Positions 1 through 5,770 of a stretch of DNA of 7,004 nt are shown one piece after another (position 1 is the stretch's first letter; each line of letters begins with the position of its first letter). Position numbers and translations under genes: made by a program. Source of the DNA: Porticoccaceae bacterium (lineage in GTDB: Bacteria; Pseudomonadota; Gammaproteobacteria; Pseudomonadales; Porticoccaceae); the NCBI GenBank assembly GCA_003448675.1, contig DLXZ01000226.1, forward strand, positions 3,703 to 10,706, read 5' to 3'. The notes under the pieces are model-generated. The model had not been told where the DNA came from and did no database searches. It was given only the letters and a program-made list of their open reading frames with translations.

Positions 1-348
1 GCGCCGGAGAGTGGTTTTTTTGCACCCCGTATCGATATCGTCGAACTGGAAAACAATTACGAGATTAGCGCGGAACTGCCCGGTGTAGACAAGAAGGACA
101 TTCACATCACCCTGGAAGATGGGACCCTGTCGATTACCGCGGAAGTTAACAAGGAAGAAAAAGAGGAAAAAGAAGGGCGCTTGATTCGCCAGGAGCGGCG
201 TTATGGCAAGTTTATGCGCAGCTTCGCCCTCAGCAATAACATCAAGGAAAGCGACATCAGCGCCAGTTATGGCGATGGCGTACTAAAGCTCAGCGTGCCA
301 AAAACCCAAGAGGAAACGCCAAGGAAAAGGCGGATCGAAATCGGTTAA
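1..348 (+). CDS. Hsp20/alpha-crystallin family small heat-shock protein (5' end missing)
   Basis: ATP-independent holdase chaperone of the cytosol that binds unfolding proteins and keeps them refoldable by DnaK/ClpB. The frame is open from the first base and ends at TAA (346-348), leaving 115 residues; start and promoter lie left of the window. What remains is nearly the whole alpha-crystallin domain: IDIVELENNYEISAELPGVD (residues 11-30), a very charged KEEKEEKEG loop (51-59), YGKFMRSFAL (68-77) and the family hallmark ASYGDGVLKLSVPK (88-101, A-x4-GVL). The C-terminus has an I-x-I-type anchor, IEI (112-114), which in this family docks into a neighbouring domain during oligomer assembly. It converges on folK and is probably not part of that operon. 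Family assignment is firm; which paralog (ibp-like or other) cannot be told without the N-terminus. Confidence 0.95.
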   Translation, partial: APESGFFAPRIDIVELENNYEISAELPGVDKKDIHITLEDGTLSITAEVNKEEKEEKEGRLIRQERRYGKFMRSFALSNNIKESDISASYGDGVLKLSVPKTQEETPRKRRIEIG

Positions 349-456
349 CCCGACTCTACCCCGGTTGGATTTAACCTCGATTGAGAGAACACCCATCCAT
401 ACCGATTCGGATCTATCCGGGGGCACTAAAGCAAGGCCTCAAGCAGAAAATCTCGG

Positions 457-485
457 GCCGGGCAGTCTCTCTGCCCGGCTTTTTT
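457..485 (+). terminator. Rho-independent terminator between convergent hsp20 and folK, probably bidirectional
   Basis: A perfect 9-bp GC-rich stem, GCCGGGCAG (457-465) with CTGCCCGGC (471-479), closes a 5-nt loop TCTCT and is followed by six T (480-485), so it suits plus-strand transcripts ending about 110 bp after hsp20. On the minus strand the folK stop codon (487-489) is only seven bases before the stem, and the sequence beyond the stem reads CCGAGATTTTC, a weaker U-rich tail. It can therefore serve both converging units. The rest of the gap (349-456) shows nothing beyond trivial short inverted repeats. Confidence 0.9.
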
Positions 486-486
486 A

Positions 487-1014
487 TTACGGTGTCGAGA
501 TCGCTTTACCGCGCCAGATAAAAGCCACGGGCCAGAGTTTCTGGCCGTCCATAGGCAACTCCCTGGACAGGTCTCGATAAGCCCTTTTACACACTGGATG
601 CAACTCCTCGTCGGCAATATCCACCAGTGGAGTCAGAACAAAAGCGTTTTTGAGTATTTCATCGCGGGGCAAGCTAACTCCATCAATTTCGCCAACGGCT
701 TGACCGTACGTGAGGAGGTCAATATCCAGGGTGCGTGGTCCAAAACGCACACCGTCGCGCTGACGACCATTGTTATCTTCTATTCTACGCATCAGCGCGG
801 CCAGCTCACCCACTGGTCGGTCGCAGTCTATCCCTACCACCAGGTTATAAAAATTTTCTCCATCAAAACCAACCGACTCACTTTCGTAAACGCGAGAAAT
901 AGATAGGCGTCCAAATTCCGCATGGAGCGCATCAAGGGCGGCAGCAATCATTTCGGTCCGGTCAATATTCGAACCAATACTGAGATAAACGCGCTGGACA
1001 GGATTTTTACACAC
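487..1014 (-). CDS. folK: 2-amino-4-hydroxy-6-hydroxymethyldihydropteridine pyrophosphokinase (HPPK)
   Basis: Transfers pyrophosphate from ATP to 6-hydroxymethyl-7,8-dihydropterin, the step before dihydropteroate synthase in folate synthesis; cytosolic. The 175-residue protein (E. coli FolK 159) has the N-terminal VYLSIGSNI (9-17), the pterin-side segment VGFDGENFYNLVVG (48-61) and the HPPK signature RFGPRTLDIDLL (90-101) with Mg-binding D97 and D99 and R84, R86 and R94 at the ATP-site arginine positions. Downstream, LPRDEILKNAFVL (115-127) aligns with E. coli VPHYDMKNRGFML, so the catalytic-loop His115 and Arg121 (E. coli numbering) are Arg117 and Asn123 here. It may be a divergent HPPK subgroup or a second paralog. 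The start is GTG at 1014, 15 bp after folB, with only a weak purine-rich stretch upstream; a start further in would cut into the first beta strand. Last gene of tsaD-folB-folK. Confidence 0.9.
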   Translation of the reverse strand: MCKNPVQRVYLSIGSNIDRTEMIAAALDALHAEFGRLSISRVYESESVGFDGENFYNLVVGIDCDRPVGELAALMRRIEDNNGRQRDGVRFGPRTLDIDLLTYGQAVGEIDGVSLPRDEILKNAFVLTPLVDIADEELHPVCKRAYRDLSRELPMDGQKLWPVAFIWRGKAISTP

Positions 1015-1029
1015 AGTTGCGACTTCTCT

Positions 1030-1401
1030 TCACGCTCCGTTGACATCGGGCTTTTGCCCACGCTCAATGATCAGGCCTACGTCTTGCGAACCACGCAAGG
1101 CCCCGGGCTTGCTTAGACGCAGCTTTACCCAGGCTACCTGAAATTCGTTAATTACGATTCGGGTAACGTCCTCCGCCAGGCGCTCCACCAACAGGCAATT
1201 GCTGTCTTCAATAAAGGCAATTAACCGCTTGGCTACAGCCTTATAGTCAAGCGCATCCTTGATATCATCACTTTTGGCAGCGGGCCTGATATCGGTCGCC
1301 ATTTCAAGGTCCAGGGAAATCACCTGTCGCACTTCACGCTCCCAGTCGAAAATACCGATGATGGCCTCAACCCGCAAATCGCGGATATAAACAATATCCA
1401 T
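1030..1401 (-). CDS. folB: Dihydroneopterin aldolase
   Basis: Converts 7,8-dihydroneopterin to 6-hydroxymethyl-7,8-dihydropterin plus glycolaldehyde, producing the substrate of the FolK encoded directly downstream; the family forms cytosolic octamers. The 123 residues match E. coli FolB (122) from end to end: start MDIVYI, then IIGIFDWEREVRQ (14-26, with substrate-binding Glu21), DIEMA-like DLEMA (31-35), AAKSDDIKDALDY (41-53, conserved Tyr53), LVERLAE (71-77, Glu73 at the pterin site), LSKPGAL (96-102, catalytic Lys98) and VGLIIERG (108-115). All expected active-site residues are present. The ATG at 1401 gives the family N-terminus exactly, with a modest GGGAA upstream. It lies 30 bp after tsaD and 15 bp before folK, fitting one transcript. 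In E. coli and Pseudomonas plsY is found near this spot, but not here. Confidence 0.97.
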   Translation of the reverse strand: MDIVYIRDLRVEAIIGIFDWEREVRQVISLDLEMATDIRPAAKSDDIKDALDYKAVAKRLIAFIEDSNCLLVERLAEDVTRIVINEFQVAWVKLRLSKPGALRGSQDVGLIIERGQKPDVNGA

Positions 1402-1431
1402 AATTATTCCCGTCTTTAAACCGACCGCGAC

Positions 1432-2478
1432 TCAGGTAGAGCCGCTTTCTTCCAGTGGCGGCAGGCTGTCCATCGGCCATCGGGGCTGGGCATGGATGGA
1501 CAAATCATCGCACTGCCCCGCCAACAGCCGCTGGCAGCCGGCATAGGCGATCATCGCACCGTTATCGGTACAAAATTCGTTACGCGCATAAAATACCGAT
1601 GCTCCCAGTTTGCCCAGCGTTTCGGTAAGTCGTTTCCGCAACACGACATTGGCCGACACCCCGCCAGCCATCACTAGCACCCGAAGCCCGGTCTGCTCCA
1701 GGGCTCGACGACACTTGATGACCAGGGTATCAACCACCGCACTCTGAAACGCACAGGCAATATCGGCCATGGTTTGCTCGTCTGGCAGCACGTCGTCGCC
1801 GCGCTGCTGGGCAACAGTGTTGAGCACATAGGTCTTCAGACCTGAAAAACTGAAATCGAGGCCTGGTCGATCTGTCATGGGGCGAGGGAAAACAAAACGT
1901 TCAGGATCACCCCGCTCGGCAAGTTTCGCTATTCTCGGTCCACCGGGGTAATCCAGATCAAGCATTTTCGCCACCTTGTCAAAGGCCTCTCCGGCGGCGT
2001 CATCCAGGGATTCACCGAGTATTTCGTACCGGCCAATACCTTCCACCAAGACCAGCTGGGTATGACCACCGGAAACCAGCAACGCAACAAAGGGAAAGGC
2101 CGGCGGCTGCGCTTCCAGCATGGGCGCCAGCAGGTGCCCTTCCATATGATGCACACCGATGGCCGGGACATCCCAGGCGTAGGCCAGGGAACGACCAACA
2201 GCACCGCCCACCATCAAGGCGCCAATCAGCCCGGGACCAGCGGTGTAGGCAACCCCATCAATAGCGCTGGGGTCACAAGCCGCTTCCGCCAGCAACTGCC
2301 GTATCATGGGCAAAAGCTTGCGCACATGGTCGCGGGAAGCCAGTTCCGGCACCACGCCACCGTATTCAGCATGGACCTTTACCTGACTGTAAAGCGCATG
2401 GGCCAGCAAACCCGCCTGGCTATCGTAGATGGCGACACCGGTTTCATCACAGGAGGTTTCTATGCCCAGAACCCGCAT
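1432..2478 (-). CDS. tsaD: tRNA N6-threonylcarbamoyladenosine (t6A37) transferase subunit TsaD
   Basis: Catalytic subunit that transfers the threonylcarbamoyl group from threonylcarbamoyl-AMP (made by TsaC) to A37 of tRNAs reading ANN codons, together with TsaB and TsaE; formerly Gcp/YgjD. The 348 residues (E. coli 337) show the ASKHA fold: [19 protein letters not shown] (1-19), [15 protein letters not shown] (77-91), the metal-binding HHMEGHL with His111 and His115, [10 protein letters not shown] (134-143), [19 protein letters not shown] (163-181), [10 protein letters not shown] (207-216), [13 protein letters not shown] (269-281) and [12 protein letters not shown] (303-314) with the third metal ligand Asp305. 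The ATG at 2478 is chosen because families start at [13 protein letters not shown]; an in-frame GTG at 2535 would add 19 unrelated residues. GAGAG lies about six bases upstream of the ATG. First gene of tsaD-folB-folK, divergent from rpsU. Confidence 0.97.
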   Translation of the reverse strand: MRVLGIETSCDETGVAIYDSQAGLLAHALYSQVKVHAEYGGVVPELASRDHVRKLLPMIRQLLAEAACDPSAIDGVAYTAGPGLIGALMVGGAVGRSLAYAWDVPAIGVHHMEGHLLAPMLEAQPPAFPFVALLVSGGHTQLVLVEGIGRYEILGESLDDAAGEAFDKVAKMLDLDYPGGPRIAKLAERGDPERFVFPRPMTDRPGLDFSFSGLKTYVLNTVAQQRGDDVLPDEQTMADIACAFQSAVVDTLVIKCRRALEQTGLRVLVMAGGVSANVVLRKRLTETLGKLGASVFYARNEFCTDNGAMIAYAGCQRLLAGQCDDLSIHAQPRWPMDSLPPLEESGST

Positions 2479-2505
2479 GTCTGACTCTCTCACTTGGGGT
2501 TGGGC

Positions 2506-2534
2506 ATGATAAAGCGCTCCCCGGCTCAAAACCA
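2506..2534 (-). promoter_or_regulatory. Candidate sigma-70 promoter for tsaD-folB-folK
   Basis: Reading the minus strand, TATCAT (2511 down to 2506, five of six matches to TATAAT) lies 17 bp from TGGTTT (2534 down to 2529), a poor -35. A transcript would start near 2499 and have a leader of about 20 nt before the tsaD ATG. No better minus-strand pair was found in the 177-bp divergent region, but the weak -35 makes this a tentative call. Confidence 0.3.
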
Positions 2535-2579
2535 CTCCGAATTCAGCAGCTTAGCCAAGCAAACAACACAAATTGGGCT

Positions 2580-2608
2580 TTGCATGGCCGGGCATTACTG
2601 TGTAGAAT
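2580..2608 (+). promoter_or_regulatory. Sigma-70 promoter of the rpsU-yqeY-dnaG-rpoD operon
   Basis: TTGCAT (2580-2585) and TAGAAT (2603-2608) are separated by exactly 17 bp; the -10 matches consensus in five of six positions and the -35 in four (T, T, G and the fifth-position A to C mismatch apart, it is a usual strong-gene variant). Transcription would begin near 2615, giving a leader of about 40 nt before rpsU. The position, directly upstream of the first gene of the macromolecular synthesis operon, supports it. No LexA box of the CTG-N10-CAG type is seen here, unlike the E. coli operon. Confidence 0.65.
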
Positions 2609-2645
2609 CCACGCCCCGCTAACCAGTGAGATGATATTCACCAAA

Positions 2646-2650
2646 AAGGG
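2646..2650 (+). promoter_or_regulatory. Ribosome binding site of rpsU
   Basis: AAGGG lies five bases before the ATG at 2656. It is the clearest Shine-Dalgarno sequence in the window; yqeY, dnaG and rpoD downstream have much weaker ones, which fits high S21 output against low primase output from the same operon. Confidence 0.7.
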
Positions 2651-2655
2651 TAACT

Positions 2656-2871
2656 ATGCCTTCAGTACGAATTAAAGAAAACGAGCCTTTCGATATCGCC
2701 CTGCGCCGCTTCAAGCGCTCCTGTGAAAAAGCCGGGATTCTTGCCGAAGTTCGCCGCCGCGAGTACTACGAAAAGCCGACCTGGAGTCGTAAACGCAAAG
2801 CCGCAGCCGCGGTAAAGCGCCATGCCAAGAAACTCCAGCGGGAATCCCGAAAGTTCGAGCGTCTCTACTGA
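2656..2871 (+). CDS. rpsU: 30S ribosomal protein S21 (bS21)
   Basis: Small, very basic 30S subunit protein on the platform near the 3' end of 16S rRNA, where it helps translation initiation on mRNAs by base pairing with the anti-Shine-Dalgarno. The 71 residues equal the length of E. coli S21 and match it closely: [20 protein letters not shown] (8-27), [14 protein letters not shown] (29-42) and [11 protein letters not shown] (53-63), ending in RLY as in E. coli. It has the AAGGG ribosome site five bases before ATG. First gene of the operon; the 211-bp gap behind it carries a terminator, so most transcripts probably end there and S21 is made in excess of the downstream proteins. Confidence 0.99.
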   Translation: MPSVRIKENEPFDIALRRFKRSCEKAGILAEVRRREYYEKPTWSRKRKAAAAVKRHAKKLQRESRKFERLY

Positions 2872-2889
2872 TATTCTGCCTTCACGCTA

Positions 2890-2926
2890 CCGGGGGCTCA
2901 CTTGCAGCCACGCAGCAACCCCCTGG
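2890..2926 (+). other. Possible interrupted hairpin in the rpsU 3' region
   Basis: CCGGGGG (2890-2896) can pair with CCCCC-T-GG (2919-2926, one bulged T), and inside it TTGC (2902-2905) can pair with GCAA (2915-2918) around a 9-nt loop, with CTCAC unpaired on the left side. It has no T tract, so it is not a terminator in itself. It could protect the rpsU 3' end or compete with the terminator 22 bases further on. This is inference from pairing by eye. Confidence 0.3.
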
Positions 2927-2947
2927 CGAAATGAAGACAGGACCGAG

Positions 2948-2975
2948 AAAAAGCGCCACGCCCGGCGCTTTTTTT
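2948..2975 (+). terminator. Rho-independent terminator/attenuator after rpsU
   Basis: AAGCGCC (2951-2957) pairs perfectly with GGCGCTT (2964-2970) around the loop ACGCCC; three more A (2948-2950) can extend the stem against the T run, which covers 2969-2975. It lies 76 bases after the rpsU stop and about 110 before yqeY. In the E. coli operon a partial terminator between rpsU and dnaG lets only part of transcription through, and this element is in the equivalent place, so readthrough control is the likely role. The A run before the stem also makes it terminator-like in reverse. Confidence 0.85.
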
Positions 2976-3011
2976 GTTGCTTTAAGCAGTAGTGTCCCAA
3001 GCTTGGTGGGG

Positions 3012-3031
3012 ATGTACTAAGATAAGTACAT
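3012..3031. repeat. 20-bp inverted repeat upstream of yqeY (possible operator or leader hairpin)
   Basis: ATGTACT (3012-3018) and AGTACAT (3025-3031) are perfect 7-bp inverted arms around a 6-bp centre AAGATA. The repeat sits 36 bases past the rpsU terminator and 51 bases before the yqeY ATG. A weak -10-like TAAGAT (3018-3023) lies inside it, without a recognisable -35. The arm-N6-arm geometry is typical of dimeric regulator sites, but the sequence does not match a site I can name. It could also simply be a short RNA hairpin. Confidence 0.45.
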
Positions 3032-3082
3032 TGCGATTTCGCTGCTTCAACACAACCCCCAGAGTCAGACCCAGACCAAACC

Positions 3083-3535
3083 ATGACCCAGCAAAGCCTT
3101 AAAGTCAGCATAACCGAAGCCATGAAAGACGCCATGCGCAACAAGGCCAAAGAGCGCCTGTCGGCTATCCGTCTGATTCTGGCTGAGATCAAACGGATTG
3201 AGGTAGACGAGCGAATTGAAGTCGATGATACGCGGGTACTGAGCATCCTGGATAAGATGAATAAACAGCGACGGGATTCCATCAACCAGTTCGAGGCGGC
3301 CGGGCGCAATGACCTCGCAGCCACGGAAAAAGCTGAAATGGCGGTCATCGCCGAATTTTTGCCCGCCGCCCTGAGTCAAGAGGAGCTCAACGAACTGATT
3401 ACCGGCGCCATCGCCGACACCGGCGCCGACTCCATGCGTGATATGGGTAAGGTCATGGGCCTGCTCAAACCCAAACTTCAGGGCCGCGCCGACATGGGCG
3501 CTGTTAGTCAGGCCATTAAGGATCGGCTCGGCTAG
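3083..3535 (+). CDS. yqeY: GatB/YqeY domain-containing protein
   Basis: Stand-alone protein with the YqeY domain, related to the C-terminal tRNA-contacting tail of GatB in Asp/Glu-tRNA amidotransferase; its own function is not settled, and a tRNA-linked role is inferred from the homology. The 150 residues match E. coli YqeY along the full length: an N-terminal helical bundle with RLSAIRLILAEIKRIEVDER (25-44), ILDKMNKQRRDSINQFEAAG (55-74), and the C-terminal domain with MAVIAEFLPAALSQEEL (86-102), DMGKVMGLLKPKLQGRAD (120-137) and VSQAIKDRLG (141-150). No membrane segment or signal peptide. The ATG at 3083 gives the family N-terminus, yet no convincing Shine-Dalgarno precedes it. It sits between rpsU and dnaG, an order shared, as I recall, with Pseudomonas; it is transcribed by readthrough or a weak local promoter. 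Confidence 0.93.
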   Translation: MTQQSLKVSITEAMKDAMRNKAKERLSAIRLILAEIKRIEVDERIEVDDTRVLSILDKMNKQRRDSINQFEAAGRNDLAATEKAEMAVIAEFLPAALSQEELNELITGAIADTGADSMRDMGKVMGLLKPKLQGRADMGAVSQAIKDRLG

Positions 3536-3664
3536 CCAAGCAAACCACAAGCGTGTCCCCAGCAGCACGCGAAAACCGAATTCTGGTCCATACTATTCGC
3601 TCGGCGACTCTAAACATCATTCTCCCACCGTGCTTCAATAACGCTGTTGCCAGCGAGCGGCCCA

Positions 3665-5665
3665 ATGCCAGGAAGAATTCCACAACGGTTTATAGACGAC
3701 CTGCTTGATCGCATCGACATCGTCGATGTTATTGGCGCTCGGATTGATTTACGCAGAACCGGCAAAAACCACTCCGCCCGCTGCCCCTTTCACGACGAAA
3801 AAACGCCGTCTTTTTCGGTCAGTCCAGACAAGCAATTTTTCTACTGTTTCGGCTGTGGCGCCGGCGGCAACGCCATCGGCTTTGTCATGGACTATGATCG
3901 CATCGACTTCCCCCGCGCCGTGGAGACCCTCGCCGCCATGGCGGGCATGACTGTGCCAACGGAAAACACAGGGGAAGATCCACGCTCCCGGCGACGACAA
4001 GTTCTCTATGAAATACTGGAGAAGGCCGACGACTATTATCGAAACCAGCTGCGCCAGCCGACCGCAAGTAAAGCGGTCGCTTACTTGCGCGAGCGAGGAC
4101 TCAGCGGAGAGATCGCCCGCGACTACCACATCGGCTACGCCCCCGCCGGCTGGGACAATCTGATCCAGCTGGTTAAGCAAGAGGAAGCGGAAGTTCAGCT
4201 GCTTATTGAAGCCGGGTTGGCTATTCATCGGGAAGACAACCAGCGGATTTATGATCGCTTCCGCGATCGCATTATGTTTCCCATCCGCGACAATCGGGGC
4301 AGAACCATCGCCTTTGGCGGTCGGGTGCTGGGCGACGACAAGCCAAAATACCTGAACTCACCGGAAACCCTGGCATTCCATAAACGTAGGGAGCTTTACG
4401 GCCTCTATGAAGCCAGCCGAAAAAGCAGGAACCTCGACAGACTGCTAGTCGTGGAAGGTTATATGGACGTCCTGGCCCTGGCCCAGTTCGGCATCGACAA
4501 CGCCGTCGCCACCCTGGGCACCGCCACCACGCTTGAGCATCTGGAAAAAATCTTTCGCTACACCAGTGAAGTGGTCTTCTGCTTTGACGGCGATGAAGCC
4601 GGTCGTAAGGCAGCCCTCCGGGCTATGGAAACCGCCCTGCCCGCCATGTCCGATGGGCGTAGTGCCAAATTTCTGTTTATGCCCGAGGGCGAAGACCCGG
4701 ACACCCTGGTTCGAGAGATCGGCCCAGAGGCGTTCAACCGCCGACTGGCCGAAGCCAAACCTCTGTCGACTTTTTTATTTGAACATGCCGGCACGGGCCT
4801 GGACCTGAGCCTGCCCGATGACCTGGCAAGTTTTAGTCAACGGGCAGCGCCGCTGATTAACCAGTTACCCGAGGGTGTTTTTCAGCAGTTGTTGCTGGAT
4901 CAGTTAGCAGGGAAGACCGGGCTGGCACCGGACACACTTAAGCAACTTTTAGCCAGCGCCCCATTGGGGACGAAAGAAAGCTCGACTGCCCCGGATACCG
5001 CGCCGCCTCCCGAGTACATATCAGAGGAAGACTATAACTATGAAGTTCACCAAGCTGACGGCCAGCCCTGGCCTCCGGCCCCGCATCCAGAAACGGATAT
5101 CCCACCCCTGGAGAGGGCCCATCTAAATGAGCATGCCAGCTACCAGGGTAAAAGAGTCAAATTATCACCAACCCACTGGCTTACCGGTTTGCTGGCCCAC
5201 CATCCCCAATTGATTCACAACATAAATAGTGAGCAGATCGAGCAATTAAAAACACTGGACACTGCTGGGATGGATTTATTGTTTGAAGTGGTCGAGCTGA
5301 TCCAGAAACAGCCGGATATGCCCCTTTATATCCTGCTGGGGCACTGGCATGGCACACACGGGGCCGAAGCAAAGGGGCGCCTCAACAACATCGTCAACAG
5401 CGAACTAATTACCGAAATTGACCCCGCTCAAGTATCGATTGAGGAGCTGTTTAACGACATACTTGAAAGTTTACTGAAAGATGCGCAAAGAAATCTGCCA
5501 GTTGAGCAACTGCTCAACCACCTCGAAAGCCAGCCCAGCCTTAGCGAAGCAAACCGAAAGACAGCCATTGAATTGTGGCAAAAACTCAGCGCCGAAGGCG
5601 TGGAGAATGAATTAATTGCACAGCTAAAACAGATACTTGCAAAAACCAACACGACAAATAGCTGA
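3665..5665 (+). CDS. dnaG: DNA primase
   Basis: Makes the RNA primers for leading-strand start and each Okazaki fragment, acting at the fork with DnaB. With the ATG at 3665 it has 666 residues and begins MPGRIPQRFIDDLL, matching E. coli MAGRIPRVFINDLL; a TTG at 3647 would add six residues. The zinc ribbon has C40, H43, C61 and C64 (RCPFH ... YCFGCG), the same numbers as E. coli. The polymerase core carries DRFRDRIMFPIRD (197-209), GGRVLGDDKPKYLNSPET (218-235), and the TOPRIM motifs VVEGYMD (262-268, Glu264) and FDGDEAGR (307-314, Asp308 and Asp310). About residues 434-495 form a Pro/acid-rich linker, then the helicase-binding C-terminal domain runs to 666. E. coli DnaG has 581 residues. The ribosome site is poor (GCGAGCGG), fitting low primase levels. 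The 129-bp gap before it shows no clear promoter. Confidence 0.97.
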   Translation: MPGRIPQRFIDDLLDRIDIVDVIGARIDLRRTGKNHSARCPFHDEKTPSFSVSPDKQFFYCFGCGAGGNAIGFVMDYDRIDFPRAVETLAAMAGMTVPTENTGEDPRSRRRQVLYEILEKADDYYRNQLRQPTASKAVAYLRERGLSGEIARDYHIGYAPAGWDNLIQLVKQEEAEVQLLIEAGLAIHREDNQRIYDRFRDRIMFPIRDNRGRTIAFGGRVLGDDKPKYLNSPETLAFHKRRELYGLYEASRKSRNLDRLLVVEGYMDVLALAQFGIDNAVATLGTATTLEHLEKIFRYTSEVVFCFDGDEAGRKAALRAMETALPAMSDGRSAKFLFMPEGEDPDTLVREIGPEAFNRRLAEAKPLSTFLFEHAGTGLDLSLPDDLASFSQRAAPLINQLPEGVFQQLLLDQLAGKTGLAPDTLKQLLASAPLGTKESSTAPDTAPPPEYISEEDYNYEVHQADGQPWPPAPHPETDIPPLERAHLNEHASYQGKRVKLSPTHWLTGLLAHHPQLIHNINSEQIEQLKTLDTAGMDLLFEVVELIQKQPDMPLYILLGHWHGTHGAEAKGRLNNIVNSELITEIDPAQVSIEELFNDILESLLKDAQRNLPVEQLLNHLESQPSLSEANRKTAIELWQKLSAEGVENELIAQLKQILAKTNTTNS

Positions 5666-5688
5666 GGGCTGTCTACACTTGTAATTGC

Positions 5689-5717
5689 AAGACAAAACCC
5701 CATAAATCATATACAAT
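5689..5717 (+). promoter_or_regulatory. Candidate promoter in the dnaG-rpoD gap
   Basis: TACAAT (5712-5717, five of six to consensus) lies 17 bp downstream of AAGACA (5689-5694, four of six to TTGACA). An alternative -35 is TTGCAA (5685-5690) paired with TATACA (5710-5715) at a 19-bp spacing. The 105-bp gap is AT-richer than the genes around it. rpoD commonly has its own internal promoters in this operon, so a site here is expected. It is a sigma-70 pattern; no heat-shock sigma-32 motif is evident. A 14-bp imperfect palindrome, CTTGTAATTGCAAG (5678-5691), overlaps the -35 area. Confidence 0.45.
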
Positions 5718-5770
5718 TGCGCGGTTTATCTGCCGCCCCAAAACCAGGACAATCGGACCACGGATACCCT

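Noticed and set aside
598..906. 102-codon plus-strand open frame across folK
   Set aside because: It lies wholly inside folK on the opposite strand and shows no domain, ribosome site or promoter.
2479..2535. In-frame upstream GTG start for tsaD adding 19 residues
   Set aside because: The family begins at [13 protein letters not shown], reached from the ATG at 2478; the extra residues do not resemble TsaD and would overlap the likely promoter.
2598..2613. LexA (SOS) box near the rpsU promoter, as in E. coli
   Set aside because: The nearest candidate is CTG-N10-ACG, which breaks the essential CAG half; no proper CTG-N10-CAG was found in 2479-2655.
3012..3031. TyrR/PhhR or TrpR operator identity for the inverted repeat
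   Set aside because: TyrR boxes have TGTAAA-N6-TTTACA and TrpR sites have different arm spacing; only the general geometry is shared, and the neighbouring genes are not aromatic amino-acid genes.
3193..3230. Tandem repeat in yqeY (RIEVDE followed by RIEVDD)
   Set aside because: E. coli YqeY has a comparable stretch (KQREVDERITLTDDD) at this place, so the similarity of the two units is a local coincidence in a charged helix turn and not a duplicated element.
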